A stretch of 64,000 bases of DNA from CAYLLN01 sp033762315 (GCA_033762315.1 JANRLS010000079.1:12621-76620), one strand, 5' to 3'. Shown: positions 17,013 to 26,577, counted from the stretch's first letter. The notes: generated by a model not told the origin, from the letters alone. Translations and numbers: made by a program.

Positions 17013-18395
17013 ATGCTCACCATCTACGGCAGCCGCAACCAGGGTGGATTTTGCGACCGCAGCAGCCGCCGCGATTTTCTGACCATCGGCGGCATGGCTT
17101 TGGGTGGCATCGCCCTGCCGCAACTATTGCGGGCGGAAGGCGAGCCGGCGGCCAAGCGGGAGCGCGGCTCGCGGTCGCACAAGGCGATTATCAACGTCTA
17201 TCTTCCCGGCGGCCCGCCTCACATCGACATGTGGGACTTGAAGCCCGATGCCCCGGCCGAGATTCGGGGCGAATATAGCCCAATCAAGACGAACGTCCCC
17301 GGCATGGAAATCTGCGAGCTGTTTCCCAAGCTCGCCAAGATGGCCGATAAGTTTGCCATCATCCGCTCGCTGGCCGATAGTGCCGGCGACCACGCAGCCT
17401 ATCAATGCATGACCGGCCGCACCCGCGGCCAGCAGCCACCGCCCGGCGGTTGGCCGGCGATGGGAGCCTGGGCCAGCAAGCTCAAGGGGAGCGTCAATCC
17501 CTCGGTGCCGGCCCATCTGAGCCTGATGTACAAGACGGGCGAGGCCCGCTGGGGAGATCCCGGCGATGGGGGCTTCCTCGGCATGGGGCACGCTCCGTTC
17601 CGCCTCGTTGGCGGGCGCGACAACGGCATGAAATCGGACAACATGGTTTTGCAGGGAGTAACGCTCGACCGGCTGCACGACCGCGATTCGCTCCGCTCTT
17701 CGCTTGACCACTTCCGCCGCCAGGCCGATGCCACCGGCGCGATGGACGGGCTCGATCAGTTCTCGCAAAAGGCGATGGGCATCCTCACTTCAAGCAAGCT
17801 GGCCGACGCGCTCGACCTGTCGAAGGAAGACCCCAATGTCGTCGAGAAGTACGGCGTCGATGATCCGGCGTTCGAGCGCGATGGCGCTCCGCGGATGGTC
17901 CGCAACTTCTGCATCGCGCGGCGATTGGTGGAGGCCGGAGCGCGGGTCGTCTCGATGAACTTCATCCGCTGGGACTGGCACGGCGGCGACGGGATGAACT
18001 TCGTGAACAGCAAGCGGGACTTCCCGCTGCTCGATTCGGGTTTGTCGTCGCTCTTGCAAGATTTGCACGAGCGGGGGCTGGATAAGGATGTTTCCGTGGT
18101 CGTCTGGGGCGAATTCGGCCGCACGCCGCGCCTCAACAAAAGCAATAGCCGCGACCACTGGCCGCAGGCCAATGCCGCCATTGTGGCTGGCGGCGGCATG
18201 AAGCTAGGGCAAGTCATCGGCGCGACCAATAAGTATGCCGAGCATCCCGTCGAGCGGCCGGTCCTCTTCCAAGAGGTCTTCGCCACGCTCTATGCCAAGG
18301 CGGGCCTGTCGCTCAACACCCGCGAATTCGATCTCCGCGGCCGGCCCCAATATCTCGTCGATCCCGGCATCGAGCCGATGCGGGAATTGATGTAG
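17013..18395 (+). CDS. DUF1501 domain-containing Tat-secreted protein
   Basis: This 460-residue protein has a twin-arginine signal (SSRRDFLTIGGMALGG, about 17-32) followed by the DUF1501 domain of the alkaline-phosphatase/sulfatase-like superfamily. Family signatures are YLPGGPPHIDMWDLKPDAP near the start and VVWGEFGRTPRLN with GRDHWP-type SRDHWPQ near the C-terminus. The precise reaction of DUF1501 proteins is not established; they are typical of planctomycetes and often encoded with PSCyt proteins. This one is monocistronic as far as can be seen: the next gene is convergent, 55 nt away. Confidence 0.93.
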   Translation: MLTIYGSRNQGGFCDRSSRRDFLTIGGMALGGIALPQLLRAEGEPAAKRERGSRSHKAIINVYLPGGPPHIDMWDLKPDAPAEIRGEYSPIKTNVPGMEICELFPKLAKMADKFAIIRSLADSAGDHAAYQCMTGRTRGQQPPPGGWPAMGAWASKLKGSVNPSVPAHLSLMYKTGEARWGDPGDGGFLGMGHAPFRLVGGRDNGMKSDNMVLQGVTLDRLHDRDSLRSSLDHFRRQADATGAMDGLDQFSQKAMGILTSSKLADALDLSKEDPNVVEKYGVDDPAFERDGAPRMVRNFCIARRLVEAGARVVSMNFIRWDWHGGDGMNFVNSKRDFPLLDSGLSSLLQDLHERGLDKDVSVVVWGEFGRTPRLNKSNSRDHWPQANAAIVAGGGMKLGQVIGATNKYAEHPVERPVLFQEVFATLYAKAGLSLNTREFDLRGRPQYLVDPGIEPMRELM

Positions 18396-18450
18396 CGCCC
18401 CCTGGCGGTCAAATTCAGGCAAGAAAGCCATCGCCTTCGCCGCGCGGAGC

Positions 18451-21150
18451 TCACGGATCGAGACTCTGCCTCGCGCTGGAGTTTTGCCCCGACCAGACGC
18501 GCAAGACCCCATCGGCACCGCCGGCGACAATGAACTCTCCGGCGGGGGTCGCGGCGACGGCATGTTGATGCCCTTTCGCCCCGGCATAGACGAGGATTTC
18601 GCCATCGCTCGTGGTGCGATGCAGGCGAATCGTGCCGTCGCCCGAGGCGGCGACATACTGCTCGCTCGCCCCCAGAAACGCCAGCGAAGTCACTTCGCGC
18701 TTATAAGCCCCGATTTTGTAGCTGGTCCCCTTCATCGTCAACAGCGGCACGCCGGCCGAGGCATCCCACAGCTTCAGCACCTGGTCGCCACCGCAGCTCA
18801 CCAATCGCTGGCCGTCGGCTTTCCACGCGACGCCGAGCACGTGGGCCGTGTGGCCGGCGAGCACCTGGCGGGTCTCGCCCGTTTGCCAATCGATAATTTT
18901 TACCAGCCGATCCGCCGCGCCGGTCGCCAGGCTTGGCCCAGCGGGAGCGAAGCGCACGGCAAAGATCGTATCATCGTGAGCCGGAATCTCGCGCACCAGA
19001 CGGCCATCGGCCACGCTCCAGATTTTGAGTTCGCCGGAGCGCGAGGCGAGCCCGCCGCCAGTGGCCAGAAACTGACCATCCGGGCTGAAGTCGAGCGCCA
19101 GGACGCGATCGACCGGCGCGCCCGCCGTCGTTGCCGCCGAGATCGTCCGGGCGAGTCGCCACTCGCTGGGGGCATCAAAAACAACCACCCGCTTGTCGGA
19201 CGAAACGCTGACGAGTTGGCTATCGCCAATGCCCGCCAGTCCGACAATGGGGGCCGAGTGTTCGGCCAGCGACTGGAAAGGCTGACCGGTGCCGGCGGCG
19301 AGCAGGTACACGGCGCCATCTTCGGTGCCAGCCACCAACTGCTGCCCATCCGTCGTGAAAGCGACGTGGCGAGCGTTCGGCACGTGCTGCTTGTGGGACA
19401 GCACGGCCGAGGCTTTGGCGGCCGCGAGCGACTTCACCCGTTCCTCGCGAATGGCCAAATCGGCCTTGGCGGCGGCGAAGGCTTGGGCCGCCTTCTCGGC
19501 CACCGCTTGGGCCCGGTCGATCACCGTTTGGGCGACGGCGACCGCCGTCTCCGCATCCGCTGCGGCCTTTTCGGCAGCCTCCTTTTTCTTCGCGTCGTCT
19601 CCCGCCTTGGCAATTGCCGCTTGTTTTTCGTCGCGAGCCTTTTCAGCCTTGACCTTTTCTTCCTCGGCCTTCTTCACATCCATCTCGGTAACGCCCACCC
19701 GCCGCTCGGTCCCTTCGTAGGACTTGATGTCTCGCTGAGCCAGGTCGGCGGCCGATTTGGCGAGAGCAATCTCGGCATCGAGTTGGGCGATTCGCGTGGC
19801 GTGGCGCGGATCGGTGGCCAGCTCGGCGACGAGCTTCTCGCTCTGCCCCTCCCACAGCCGGACTTTGCCGCCACCCGCCGCGGCGATCCGCTCGCCGCTG
19901 GAACTGGCAGCGAGTGACGCGACCGGCGCGCCGAGCGGCCACTCTCGAACTTTTCTCCCTGATTCCGCGTCAAACCGGCGCACCACGCCATCTTCGCCCC
20001 CCGAGAGAAACTCGCCCGGCTGATCGGCAATCGCCGCGAGCGCGGTCAACGCGCCGGTGTGGGCCTGAATCTCGCGCGGCGGCTGGGCCAGGTCTTTCGT
20101 TTCCCAAACGCGGACGATCCCATCCGCCGCGCCGCCGAGCAGCCATTCGCCGGCTTTCAGAAGAGCGAGCGACTGCAGCGACACGGACAGTTCGACGGGT
20201 GAGCCCACCGGCGCGCCATCGGCCACTTTCCAGACCCGGAGCTTTTTGTCGTGCCCCGTGGAATAGACCGCGGCGCTGTCGGGCGAAAAAACAAGCGCGC
20301 TGATGTGGCCCGCGTGCGCCGCGATCTTCCGTAGCAATTTTCCATCGCTGGGCGAATGGAGCCGAATCTGACCCGTGTCGTCTCCCGTGGCGATCCATAC
20401 TCCGTCGCTGCTGGTGGCGAGGGCCGACGGGGCCGATTCGCTCATCCACTCCGCGCTCTTCGCCGCAATGGGCCGCCGCCAGAGCTTCACCTCGCCGAAG
20501 GCACCACTAGCGAGCCACTGGCCGCTCCGGTTGAAGGCGAGCGAGCGAACAAAGTCTTGATGGGCGGCGACGCCAGATAGCGCCGGATCGACAAGCTGGG
20601 CCGCCAATTTGCCCGCCGGGAGGTCGTAAACGTGCAGCTCATTGGCCCGGCTGGCGACGGCGGTTTGCCCATCGTTGCTCACAGCCACGGCGAAAATCGA
20701 CTTCATGCCGACGGGAATCGGCTGCCAGGCGATGGGCCGCTGACTGGAAACGGCCCCGGTCCCCCCTTGCTCGATCCAGAGCCGAATCAGGCCGAGTTGA
20801 GGGGGCGTCAGCGGCTTGGCGCCGACCTGATTCTCGGCCGGCGGCATGAACGATTCTTCCTGGTGGGCGGCGACCTTGAGGAGTAGGCTCTCGGCGGGCT
20901 TGCCGGCAATGACCGCCGGGCCCTGATCGCCCCCTTGGAGGATCGCTGCGGGGGACTCCAGGCTGAGATTGGCCTCGTTGTGGCGGCTGTTGTGGCATGC
21001 GAGGCAACTGGCCCGCAAAATCGGCAGCACCTCGCGCTCGAAATCGACCGGGCCGGGATGATCGACCGGACCAATTGGAATCGGCGCGGCGAGTAGCGGC
21101 GCGGCCAGACCGAGAAAGCAGGATGCAACTAGGAACGAGTGCCGTGGCAT
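18451..21150 (-). CDS. Secreted WD40-repeat protein with N-terminal planctomycete cytochrome C domain and internal coiled coil
   Basis: This 899-residue protein has a signal peptide (1-21) and a PSCyt1-type haem domain (about 35-130; ILRASCLACHNSRHNE with CLACH near residue 48, and SFMPPAEN). Next is a first block of WD40 repeats (about 150-445). A long Ala/Lys/Glu-rich coiled coil (about 450-583) interrupts, then a second WD40 block (about 590-890). ATG 21150 gives the signal peptide at the N-terminus and lies 23 nt after the DUF1501 stop, so they are one operon. The coiled coil placed between two propellers is unusual. It probably works as a surface or periplasmic complex with the upstream DUF1501 and DUF1549/1553 proteins. 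Confidence 0.92.
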   Translation of the reverse strand: MPRHSFLVASCFLGLAAPLLAAPIPIGPVDHPGPVDFEREVLPILRASCLACHNSRHNEANLSLESPAAILQGGDQGPAVIAGKPAESLLLKVAAHQEESFMPPAENQVGAKPLTPPQLGLIRLWIEQGGTGAVSSQRPIAWQPIPVGMKSIFAVAVSNDGQTAVASRANELHVYDLPAGKLAAQLVDPALSGVAAHQDFVRSLAFNRSGQWLASGAFGEVKLWRRPIAAKSAEWMSESAPSALATSSDGVWIATGDDTGQIRLHSPSDGKLLRKIAAHAGHISALVFSPDSAAVYSTGHDKKLRVWKVADGAPVGSPVELSVSLQSLALLKAGEWLLGGAADGIVRVWETKDLAQPPREIQAHTGALTALAAIADQPGEFLSGGEDGVVRRFDAESGRKVREWPLGAPVASLAASSSGERIAAAGGGKVRLWEGQSEKLVAELATDPRHATRIAQLDAEIALAKSAADLAQRDIKSYEGTERRVGVTEMDVKKAEEEKVKAEKARDEKQAAIAKAGDDAKKKEAAEKAAADAETAVAVAQTVIDRAQAVAEKAAQAFAAAKADLAIREERVKSLAAAKASAVLSHKQHVPNARHVAFTTDGQQLVAGTEDGAVYLLAAGTGQPFQSLAEHSAPIVGLAGIGDSQLVSVSSDKRVVVFDAPSEWRLARTISAATTAGAPVDRVLALDFSPDGQFLATGGGLASRSGELKIWSVADGRLVREIPAHDDTIFAVRFAPAGPSLATGAADRLVKIIDWQTGETRQVLAGHTAHVLGVAWKADGQRLVSCGGDQVLKLWDASAGVPLLTMKGTSYKIGAYKREVTSLAFLGASEQYVAASGDGTIRLHRTTSDGEILVYAGAKGHQHAVAATPAGEFIVAGGADGVLRVWSGQNSSARQSLDP

Positions 21151-21173
21151 GAATACCGACCTTAGTGAACGCC

Positions 21174-22478
21174 CTACGCCAAAATCTCGCGGATCGGCTG
21201 GCCGATGTTGAGAATCTGCACCGGCCGGTTCGCCTCGTTGAGATAGCTCTTCGTGTAGTCGATGCCGAGCAGGTGATACATCGTGGCGAGCACGTCCTGA
21301 TGGCTGATCGGCCGGTCCTTGGGTAGCTCGGCCAGGGCGTCGCTGCTGCCGAGGATGACTCCCCGCTTGACGCCACCGCCGGCCAAGACGACCGAGTAGC
21401 AACTGGGCCAATGGTCGCGCCCCGCCTTGGCGTTGATTCGCGGCGTGCGGCCGAATTCGCCGGCGACGATGACCAGCGTCCGGTCGAGCAGGCCGCGCTG
21501 CTCCAGGTCTTCGATCACCGCCGAAACGGTGTGGTCGTAGGCAGGCAAATTAAGCCGATGGGCCGTGAAATTGTCGTCGTGCGAATCCCACGGGCGGGCA
21601 AACGACATGCTGACCGTGACGAACCGCGCCCCGCGCTCGATGAGCCGGCGGGCGAGCAGGGCGCTTTGGCCGGGGTTGCTCTTCTTGTCGTACCGCTCGC
21701 GGGTTTTTTCGTCTTCCTGGTTCAGGTCGAACGCCTCGGCCACGGCGGGGCTGGTGGCCAATTCAAACGCCTGCCGGCGGAAGGTATCCATCGCCGCCAG
21801 GTCGCCGCTGGCGTCGGCATCGCGGCGGGCGGTGTCGAAGCGCTGGAGCATCGCCTTGCGCGACTCGACCCGGTTGGGCTGAATGTTTTCGGGCCGCAGA
21901 TTGCGCACCTTGAAGCCCGCGCTGGTCGGATAGCCGAAGGTCTCGAAGGGGTCGTGCGCCACCCCTAAATAGCCCGCCCGGCCGTGGCCGATCGCATCTT
22001 GCACGGCGATATATCCCGGCATTCCGGCCCGCCAGCCAAGCTCCTTGGCGATGATGCTGCCGCAGGAGGGGGCTTCCTGGGCGGGATCCCCTTTCGTCGG
22101 CGCATAGCCGGTGAGGACGGTATGCACGGCCTGCGAATGCTCCCCCATGTTGTGGTGGACCGAGCGGAGAATCGCCAGCTTATCGCACATTTGCGAGAGC
22201 TTCGTCAGATGCTCGCCGACGCGATACCCCGGCAGATTCGACGGGATGCTGCCGAATTCGCCGCGGTATTCGACCGGAGCGTCGGGCTTCATGTCCCAGG
22301 TTTCCAGGTGGCTCGGCCCGCCGGGCTGGAATAGGAGCAGCACGCTGAGCTTATCGGCCGTCGGCGACGCCCCCGCCGCCGCCTCGTGGGCCAGCAGGTT
22401 CGCCAGGGCCGAGCCGCCAAATGAGACCGCGCCAGCCTGGATGAGGCCGCGGCGGGAGATGTGAAGTTGGTTGAGCAT
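21174..22478 (-). CDS. DUF1501 domain-containing protein
   Basis: This 434-residue protein has an N-terminal Tat-like segment (ISRRGLIQAGAVSFGGSAL, about 7-25). DUF1501 signatures follow: LLLFQPGGPSHLETWDMKPDAP, VIVAGEFGRTPRIN and KAGRDHWPSCY. It is the middle gene of a minus-strand operon: the toxin gene lies 18 nt upstream and the WD40-cytochrome gene 23 nt downstream. In related gene orders the DUF1549/1553 partner lies directly upstream; here that position is taken by a toxin-antitoxin pair. Confidence 0.93.
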   Translation of the reverse strand: MLNQLHISRRGLIQAGAVSFGGSALANLLAHEAAAGASPTADKLSVLLLFQPGGPSHLETWDMKPDAPVEYRGEFGSIPSNLPGYRVGEHLTKLSQMCDKLAILRSVHHNMGEHSQAVHTVLTGYAPTKGDPAQEAPSCGSIIAKELGWRAGMPGYIAVQDAIGHGRAGYLGVAHDPFETFGYPTSAGFKVRNLRPENIQPNRVESRKAMLQRFDTARRDADASGDLAAMDTFRRQAFELATSPAVAEAFDLNQEDEKTRERYDKKSNPGQSALLARRLIERGARFVTVSMSFARPWDSHDDNFTAHRLNLPAYDHTVSAVIEDLEQRGLLDRTLVIVAGEFGRTPRINAKAGRDHWPSCYSVVLAGGGVKRGVILGSSDALAELPKDRPISHQDVLATMYHLLGIDYTKSYLNEANRPVQILNIGQPIREILA

Positions 22479-22496
22479 TTCAAATCCTACTCGTGT

Positions 22497-22997
22497 TCAA
22501 GCGGGACTATATCGTTGGACCCCAGTGATTCGGTCAAAATCGCTATCGTTGCTGGCGATCTTCCTGAGCCCGCTGGCAGTCATCGCCGCGAGCACCATCG
22601 CATCGTTGCTCAGCAATCCAGTTTGTTGGCTCAGCCGTGGTCCCTGCGAAGTGAGGGTAGGGGTGACAGACAGCACCTGAATCCGAGAATTCAAGACGGT
22701 TTCAACGGCTTGCTGAAATCGACCCAGCTTTCGAACCTCGTCCGGATTCTTGCGCAACTTGACCGCGATTCCAGCCACGGGCCATTGCAGGGCGACAATC
22801 GCTTCAATGGTCATCATCCGGTGGGCAAGCTCCGTTACCACGTGGGTCGAAGTGAAACCAAGCACATCTCCCGTTTCAATTCGTTGAATAAGTTCGCTGC
22901 AGGCAGCGCCGTACTTTGAGTCGGCGGCAAAGTGATAAACGAAGGTGTTCGCATCGAGAAACACGGAATCTCCCGTCATCAAGTCGCGAAAAATCAT
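22497..22997 (-). CDS. PIN-domain (VapC-like) ribonuclease toxin
   Basis: This 166-residue protein has a PIN fold: VFLDANTFVYHF supplies the first acidic residue, VVTELAHRMM the Glu, SNDAMVLAAM the third and SNDSDFDR the last, so the metal-dependent RNase site is complete. Its ATG overlaps the antitoxin stop by four bases (22994-22997), the usual coupling. The frame is open to 23066, but that part lies inside the antitoxin gene. Base composition is visibly less GC-rich than the flanking operon genes, suggesting acquisition. Target RNA unknown. Confidence 0.92.
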   Translation of the reverse strand: MIFRDLMTGDSVFLDANTFVYHFAADSKYGAACSELIQRIETGDVLGFTSTHVVTELAHRMMTIEAIVALQWPVAGIAVKLRKNPDEVRKLGRFQQAVETVLNSRIQVLSVTPTLTSQGPRLSQQTGLLSNDAMVLAAMTASGLRKIASNDSDFDRITGVQRYSPA

Positions 22998-23206
22998 GCG
23001 GTTTCCTGCGACTGGAATTCGGGATCCTCGGCCAGACTCCGCAGCGTTTCGTGGTCTCCGTTCCAACCCAAAATCCCAAACGCTTCAACAATCGCGCTCC
23101 CCTGCGACTCAATCGTCACCCGCACCCTTTCGTTGGGAGCCAACGGCACGGGGTGCGCAAGACGCAGAACCCCATTGTCATAGGTTGCCTCGACGTTGTG
23201 GGTCAT
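22994..23206 (-). CDS. DUF104 (AF2212-like) antitoxin
   Basis: This 70-residue protein has the DUF104 pattern at its start: VEATYDNGVLRLAHPVPL followed by ERVRVTIE. Antitoxins of this small beta-rich family neutralise PIN toxins and are encoded just upstream of them, as here (four-base overlap). AGAGGA lies nine bases before ATG 23206, which decides this start over the in-frame ATG at 23224. The C-terminal half contains Trp and several acidic residues and probably wraps the toxin. It lies 53 nt after the end of the upstream DUF1549/1553 gene. Confidence 0.9.
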   Translation of the reverse strand: MTHNVEATYDNGVLRLAHPVPLAPNERVRVTIESQGSAIVEAFGILGWNGDHETLRSLAEDPEFQSQETA

Positions 23207-23259
23207 TTTGCTTGTTCCTCTCAACTGCGTGTCAAGTGGCGAGGATTTGCAATCGAAAC

Positions 23260-25725
23260 TCAGTGACTAAACAAAAACTCGTTCGAGTTCAGCAGCGTCC
23301 AGAGCAAATCTTCGACGACTAGCTTCCTGTCGGCACCCTTTTCGATCAGTGCTACCGCATCGTCCCGCTCGGCAGTGGTGGGCAACCGCGAGAACGTGCG
23401 CAGGAACAACTCCTCCACGATTTCGGCGTTTGGTCTTCCGGACTCGATGAGTTTGGCGACGGTGCCCGATTTATCGGCGATTTTCCGCTGCAATTCTTCG
23501 CTATGCAGCAGATAGAGCACCTGGCTGAGGTTCGGTGCCAGGCTCGTTTCGCATTCGCACGGCGTATCGCGGCCCGAGCGGCCAAACATGTCGAGAAAAT
23601 CGCTGCGGGCCTTTTCGTTCGGAAGCTCGATCGCCCGCTTGATGTCGGCATAGTCGTCGAATTTGGGGGTGCTACCCGTGGCCGCGCTAATCGCGTCGAA
23701 GAGCACATAAGGCCCGATCCGCCGCGAGAAGTGCCGCGAATAGTGACGCTTGTCTATGACATTGCTGCCGATTAAGTGGCTTTCGGTCGGAATCGAACTG
23801 AGGCCATAGACCCGCGACTTCATGATCGTCCGCTGCAGGTGCTTCAGGTCGAACTGATGCGCGATAAAGTCGGCGGCCAGGGCGTTGAGCAATTCGGGGT
23901 TGCTCGGCGGATTGGTGGCCCGCAGGTCATCGACCGGATCGACGAGCCCCACATCGAGATAGTGCCCCCAGACGCGGTTCACCAGCGCCCGGGCGAAATA
24001 CGGATTCTCCGGCGACTGGAGCCAATCGGCCAGCTTTTGCCGCGGGTCTTCTCCCTTGACGTACTCAACCTCCGGACCGCCAAACGCCTGCGGGGAAAGC
24101 TCCTGCTCACTCCGCGGGTGCTTGACGACCCCTTTCTCGTTGAGCGTGATCTCGTTCACCTGGCCATAGGTGACGCTGCCGACTCGGGCAAAGAAGGCGG
24201 CGAATCGCCAATAGTCGGTTTGGCTCAGGTTCTCGAACGGGTGGTTGTGGCAATTGGCGCACGAAACCCGCATGCCGAGAAACGCCTGCGCGGTGTCTTC
24301 CACCCGCACCGGGTTGCTGATCGCCTGTCGATACCAATCCATCTGCGGCTGGTCGGCCCGCTTGCCGCTGGCGGTGAGGATTTCGCGAACGAACTGGCTA
24401 TACGGCTTGTTGGCGGCGAGCGAATCGTGAATCCACTTGGTGAAGGCGATGGTGTTGGCCTTGGCGGCTGGATCGCCGGCCACGCGGTTCCGCAAAATTT
24501 CGCTCCACCGCTGCGCCCAAAAGTGGGCATACTCGGGCCGCTCGAGCAAGGCATCGATCAGGCGATCGCGCTTCTCGGCCGACGGATCGGCCAAAAACGC
24601 CCGAATCTCGTCCGGCGTCGGCAGCGTCCCTAGCGTGTCGAGCATTGCGCGGCGCAAGAACTCGGCATCGGTTGCCTCGCCGCTGGGAGCGACGTGCAGG
24701 AGCTTCCACTTGGCGAGCACCAGTTCGTCGATGAAGTTCTTCGGCCGGAAGCCCGCATAAGCGGCATCTGGCAGGGGCGGACCTAGGGGCAAGGTGAACC
24801 GGGCGGTGGTGACAAGGTCGCCGTAGCGGATCATTACGTCCGCCTCGCCGACGCGGCCGATTGTTTGGATCAGGCCCGCGCCGCCGACGGTGAGCATATC
24901 GAGTTGCTGCGTGTCGTAGCGGGCGAGCAGAGTCACATCGCGGCTGGTGCCGTCGGCATAGTGGGCGACGACGCGCAGCTGCTGCTGGGTGGCCGCGCTC
25001 GTTGTCGTTTGCTGGGGGAAAACCTCGAGGCGGGTTTCGCGCGGGGCATTTTCGGCTCCCCAGGCAGCACCCTGCACGAGCCAGCGGCGGAGGGTGCGAT
25101 AGGCACTCGAATCGGTGGTGAATCGCAAGCCGCCGCCGTGGGTCGTTCCCCCCGCGGCTTTGCGCAAGAGCAGCGAATCGTCTGGTGCGGCGGGGGAGAC
25201 GCGGCGGCCATGGCTTTCGTGTACGATGGCCGCGTGGTCGAACTCCGGATCGAAGCCGAAAAGCGACAGCTTGAAGCCGTTTTGGCCAATCGCCTTGCCG
25301 TGGCAACCACCGGCATTGCAGGAGTGCTTCGTCAAGAGCGGCAGGATGTCGGTCGCGAAATGCAGCGAGCGAGGGACATCAAAATCAGCCACCGTCACGG
25401 GCGCGGTCGCGGAAAGGGTCTTGCGGCTCGCCGAGTCGATCACGGTCACGTCGAGCGACGTGGTGCCGTTTGCCTGGGGGCTGATCTGCCCGGTGGGCGA
25501 AACGGCGATCAGCGGCTGCTTGGCCGCGTATTTGGCTTCGCGGGTGACATCCCGCCGGCTGCCGTCGGCCAGCGTGGCGAGCACGACGAGCTGCACGGTT
25601 TCGTCGTCGTGACGGAGGCGAATCTCGGCGGGCTCAACGGCGAGCGAAATGATCGCCGGAGTCTCGGCGGCGACAATGCTCGCGCCGCAAACAAGCAAGA
25701 TCCAACTGGCGGCTAGGGAGCGCAT
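23260..25725 (-). CDS. DUF1549/DUF1553 planctomycete cytochrome-associated protein
   Basis: This 821-residue protein has a signal peptide (1-20) and an Ig-like (BIG2-type) domain (about 22-120; ISLAVEPAEIRL, TLADGSRRDVTR). A haem-like motif CNAGGCHG near 135 (CX4CH rather than CX2CH) follows, then DUF1549 (about 300-520, containing CANCHNHPFE near 486) and DUF1553 (about 580-800; ARALVNRVWGHYLDVGLV). It is the first gene of the operon with DUF1501 and the WD40-cytochrome protein. Function in the family is not established; a secreted redox role is inferred. The frame is open to 26031 but the signal peptide fixes ATG 25725. Confidence 0.93.
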   Translation of the reverse strand: MRSLAASWILLVCGASIVAAETPAIISLAVEPAEIRLRHDDETVQLVVLATLADGSRRDVTREAKYAAKQPLIAVSPTGQISPQANGTTSLDVTVIDSASRKTLSATAPVTVADFDVPRSLHFATDILPLLTKHSCNAGGCHGKAIGQNGFKLSLFGFDPEFDHAAIVHESHGRRVSPAAPDDSLLLRKAAGGTTHGGGLRFTTDSSAYRTLRRWLVQGAAWGAENAPRETRLEVFPQQTTTSAATQQQLRVVAHYADGTSRDVTLLARYDTQQLDMLTVGGAGLIQTIGRVGEADVMIRYGDLVTTARFTLPLGPPLPDAAYAGFRPKNFIDELVLAKWKLLHVAPSGEATDAEFLRRAMLDTLGTLPTPDEIRAFLADPSAEKRDRLIDALLERPEYAHFWAQRWSEILRNRVAGDPAAKANTIAFTKWIHDSLAANKPYSQFVREILTASGKRADQPQMDWYRQAISNPVRVEDTAQAFLGMRVSCANCHNHPFENLSQTDYWRFAAFFARVGSVTYGQVNEITLNEKGVVKHPRSEQELSPQAFGGPEVEYVKGEDPRQKLADWLQSPENPYFARALVNRVWGHYLDVGLVDPVDDLRATNPPSNPELLNALAADFIAHQFDLKHLQRTIMKSRVYGLSSIPTESHLIGSNVIDKRHYSRHFSRRIGPYVLFDAISAATGSTPKFDDYADIKRAIELPNEKARSDFLDMFGRSGRDTPCECETSLAPNLSQVLYLLHSEELQRKIADKSGTVAKLIESGRPNAEIVEELFLRTFSRLPTTAERDDAVALIEKGADRKLVVEDLLWTLLNSNEFLFSH

Positions 25726-25894
25726 GAGAGGATTCGCAACCGGCTGGCGGGAAACAACTGGCGGCGACTCAAATATAACTGATCCGCCCGGCATCCCGCC
25801 ACCATTTTTGGAACTACGGAAGAAACCGTTGCCGGCCGACGGAGCGGTTGCTAGGCTGAAGCGGTCGTCGCATCCGAACCTCGGAGAGGAACCC

Positions 25895-26467
25895 ATGAAA
25901 ACGATCGTGCTCCGCGCCTGTCTAGTGGCCATTTGCGGCCTTGCTGTTACGTCCTTCGCCGCCGAGCCGCTGCGGTCGAGCCTGCAAGTCGGGGAAAAGA
26001 TTGCCGACATCTTCGAGCCGGTCAACATCACCGGCGAACATGCCGGCGAGCCACACTGCCTGATTTGCGAGAACGGCTATGCCCCGGTGGCAATGGTGTT
26101 TGCCCGCGAGCCGAGCCAGCCGTTGATGAAGCTGATTTCCAAGCTGGACGCGGCGACCGATGCCAACCGGAAGGACGAAATGGGGAGCTTTGTCGTTTTT
26201 CTCAGCGAAAAGGAAGGGCTGGCCGAGCAACTGAAAAGCGCGGCCGAAAAGAACTCCCTCAAGCGGATCGTACTGGCGATCGACCAGCCGAGCGGGCCGG
26301 AGGGGTTCAAAGTGGCCGCCGATGCCGATGTCACCGTGGTGTTCTATCGCGAGCACGAAGTGCTGGCCAACCACGCCTTCCGCAAGGGGGAGCTAAACGA
26401 CGAATCGCTCGCCAAAGTGGTGGCCGATTTACCCAAACTGCTGGCAAAGAAGGCCAAGACGAAGTAG
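25895..26467 (+). CDS. Secreted thioredoxin-fold-like protein
   Basis: This 190-residue protein has a signal peptide (about 1-22, ending SFAAEP). A Cys pair CLIC at about 52-55 lies in EPHCLICENGYAP, followed by an alternating beta/alpha pattern (PVAMVFAR, GSFVVFLSEK, DVTVVFYREHEV). This resembles a redoxin with CxxC displaced from the normal WCxxC context. GGAGAGGA lies a few bases before ATG 25895 and fixes the start. It is divergent from the DUF1549/1553 gene. A redox or thiol role outside the cytoplasm is likely but not proven. Confidence 0.75.
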   Translation: MKTIVLRACLVAICGLAVTSFAAEPLRSSLQVGEKIADIFEPVNITGEHAGEPHCLICENGYAPVAMVFAREPSQPLMKLISKLDAATDANRKDEMGSFVVFLSEKEGLAEQLKSAAEKNSLKRIVLAIDQPSGPEGFKVAADADVTVVFYREHEVLANHAFRKGELNDESLAKVVADLPKLLAKKAKTK

Positions 26468-26495
26468 CCGGCGGCAACGACGGGACTTGGAGGTT

Positions 26496-26577
26496 GAAGC
26501 CACGCTTCGCCTCTTTCGTGGGGCGAAGCCACGCTTCGCCTTGAATCAATTCCGGGCGACGAAGCGAGGCTTCGTCC
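26496..26577. repeat. Palindromic intergenic repeats (GAAGCCACGCTTCGCC)
   Basis: GAAGCCACGCTTCGCC occurs at 26496-26511 and again at 26525-26540, and a related perfect palindrome built on GACGAAGCGAGGCTTCGTC lies at 26558-26577. Each can fold into a hairpin. They fill the 145-nt gap between convergent genes, as expected for a dispersed REP-like element; they may also end transcription from both sides. Confidence 0.6.
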
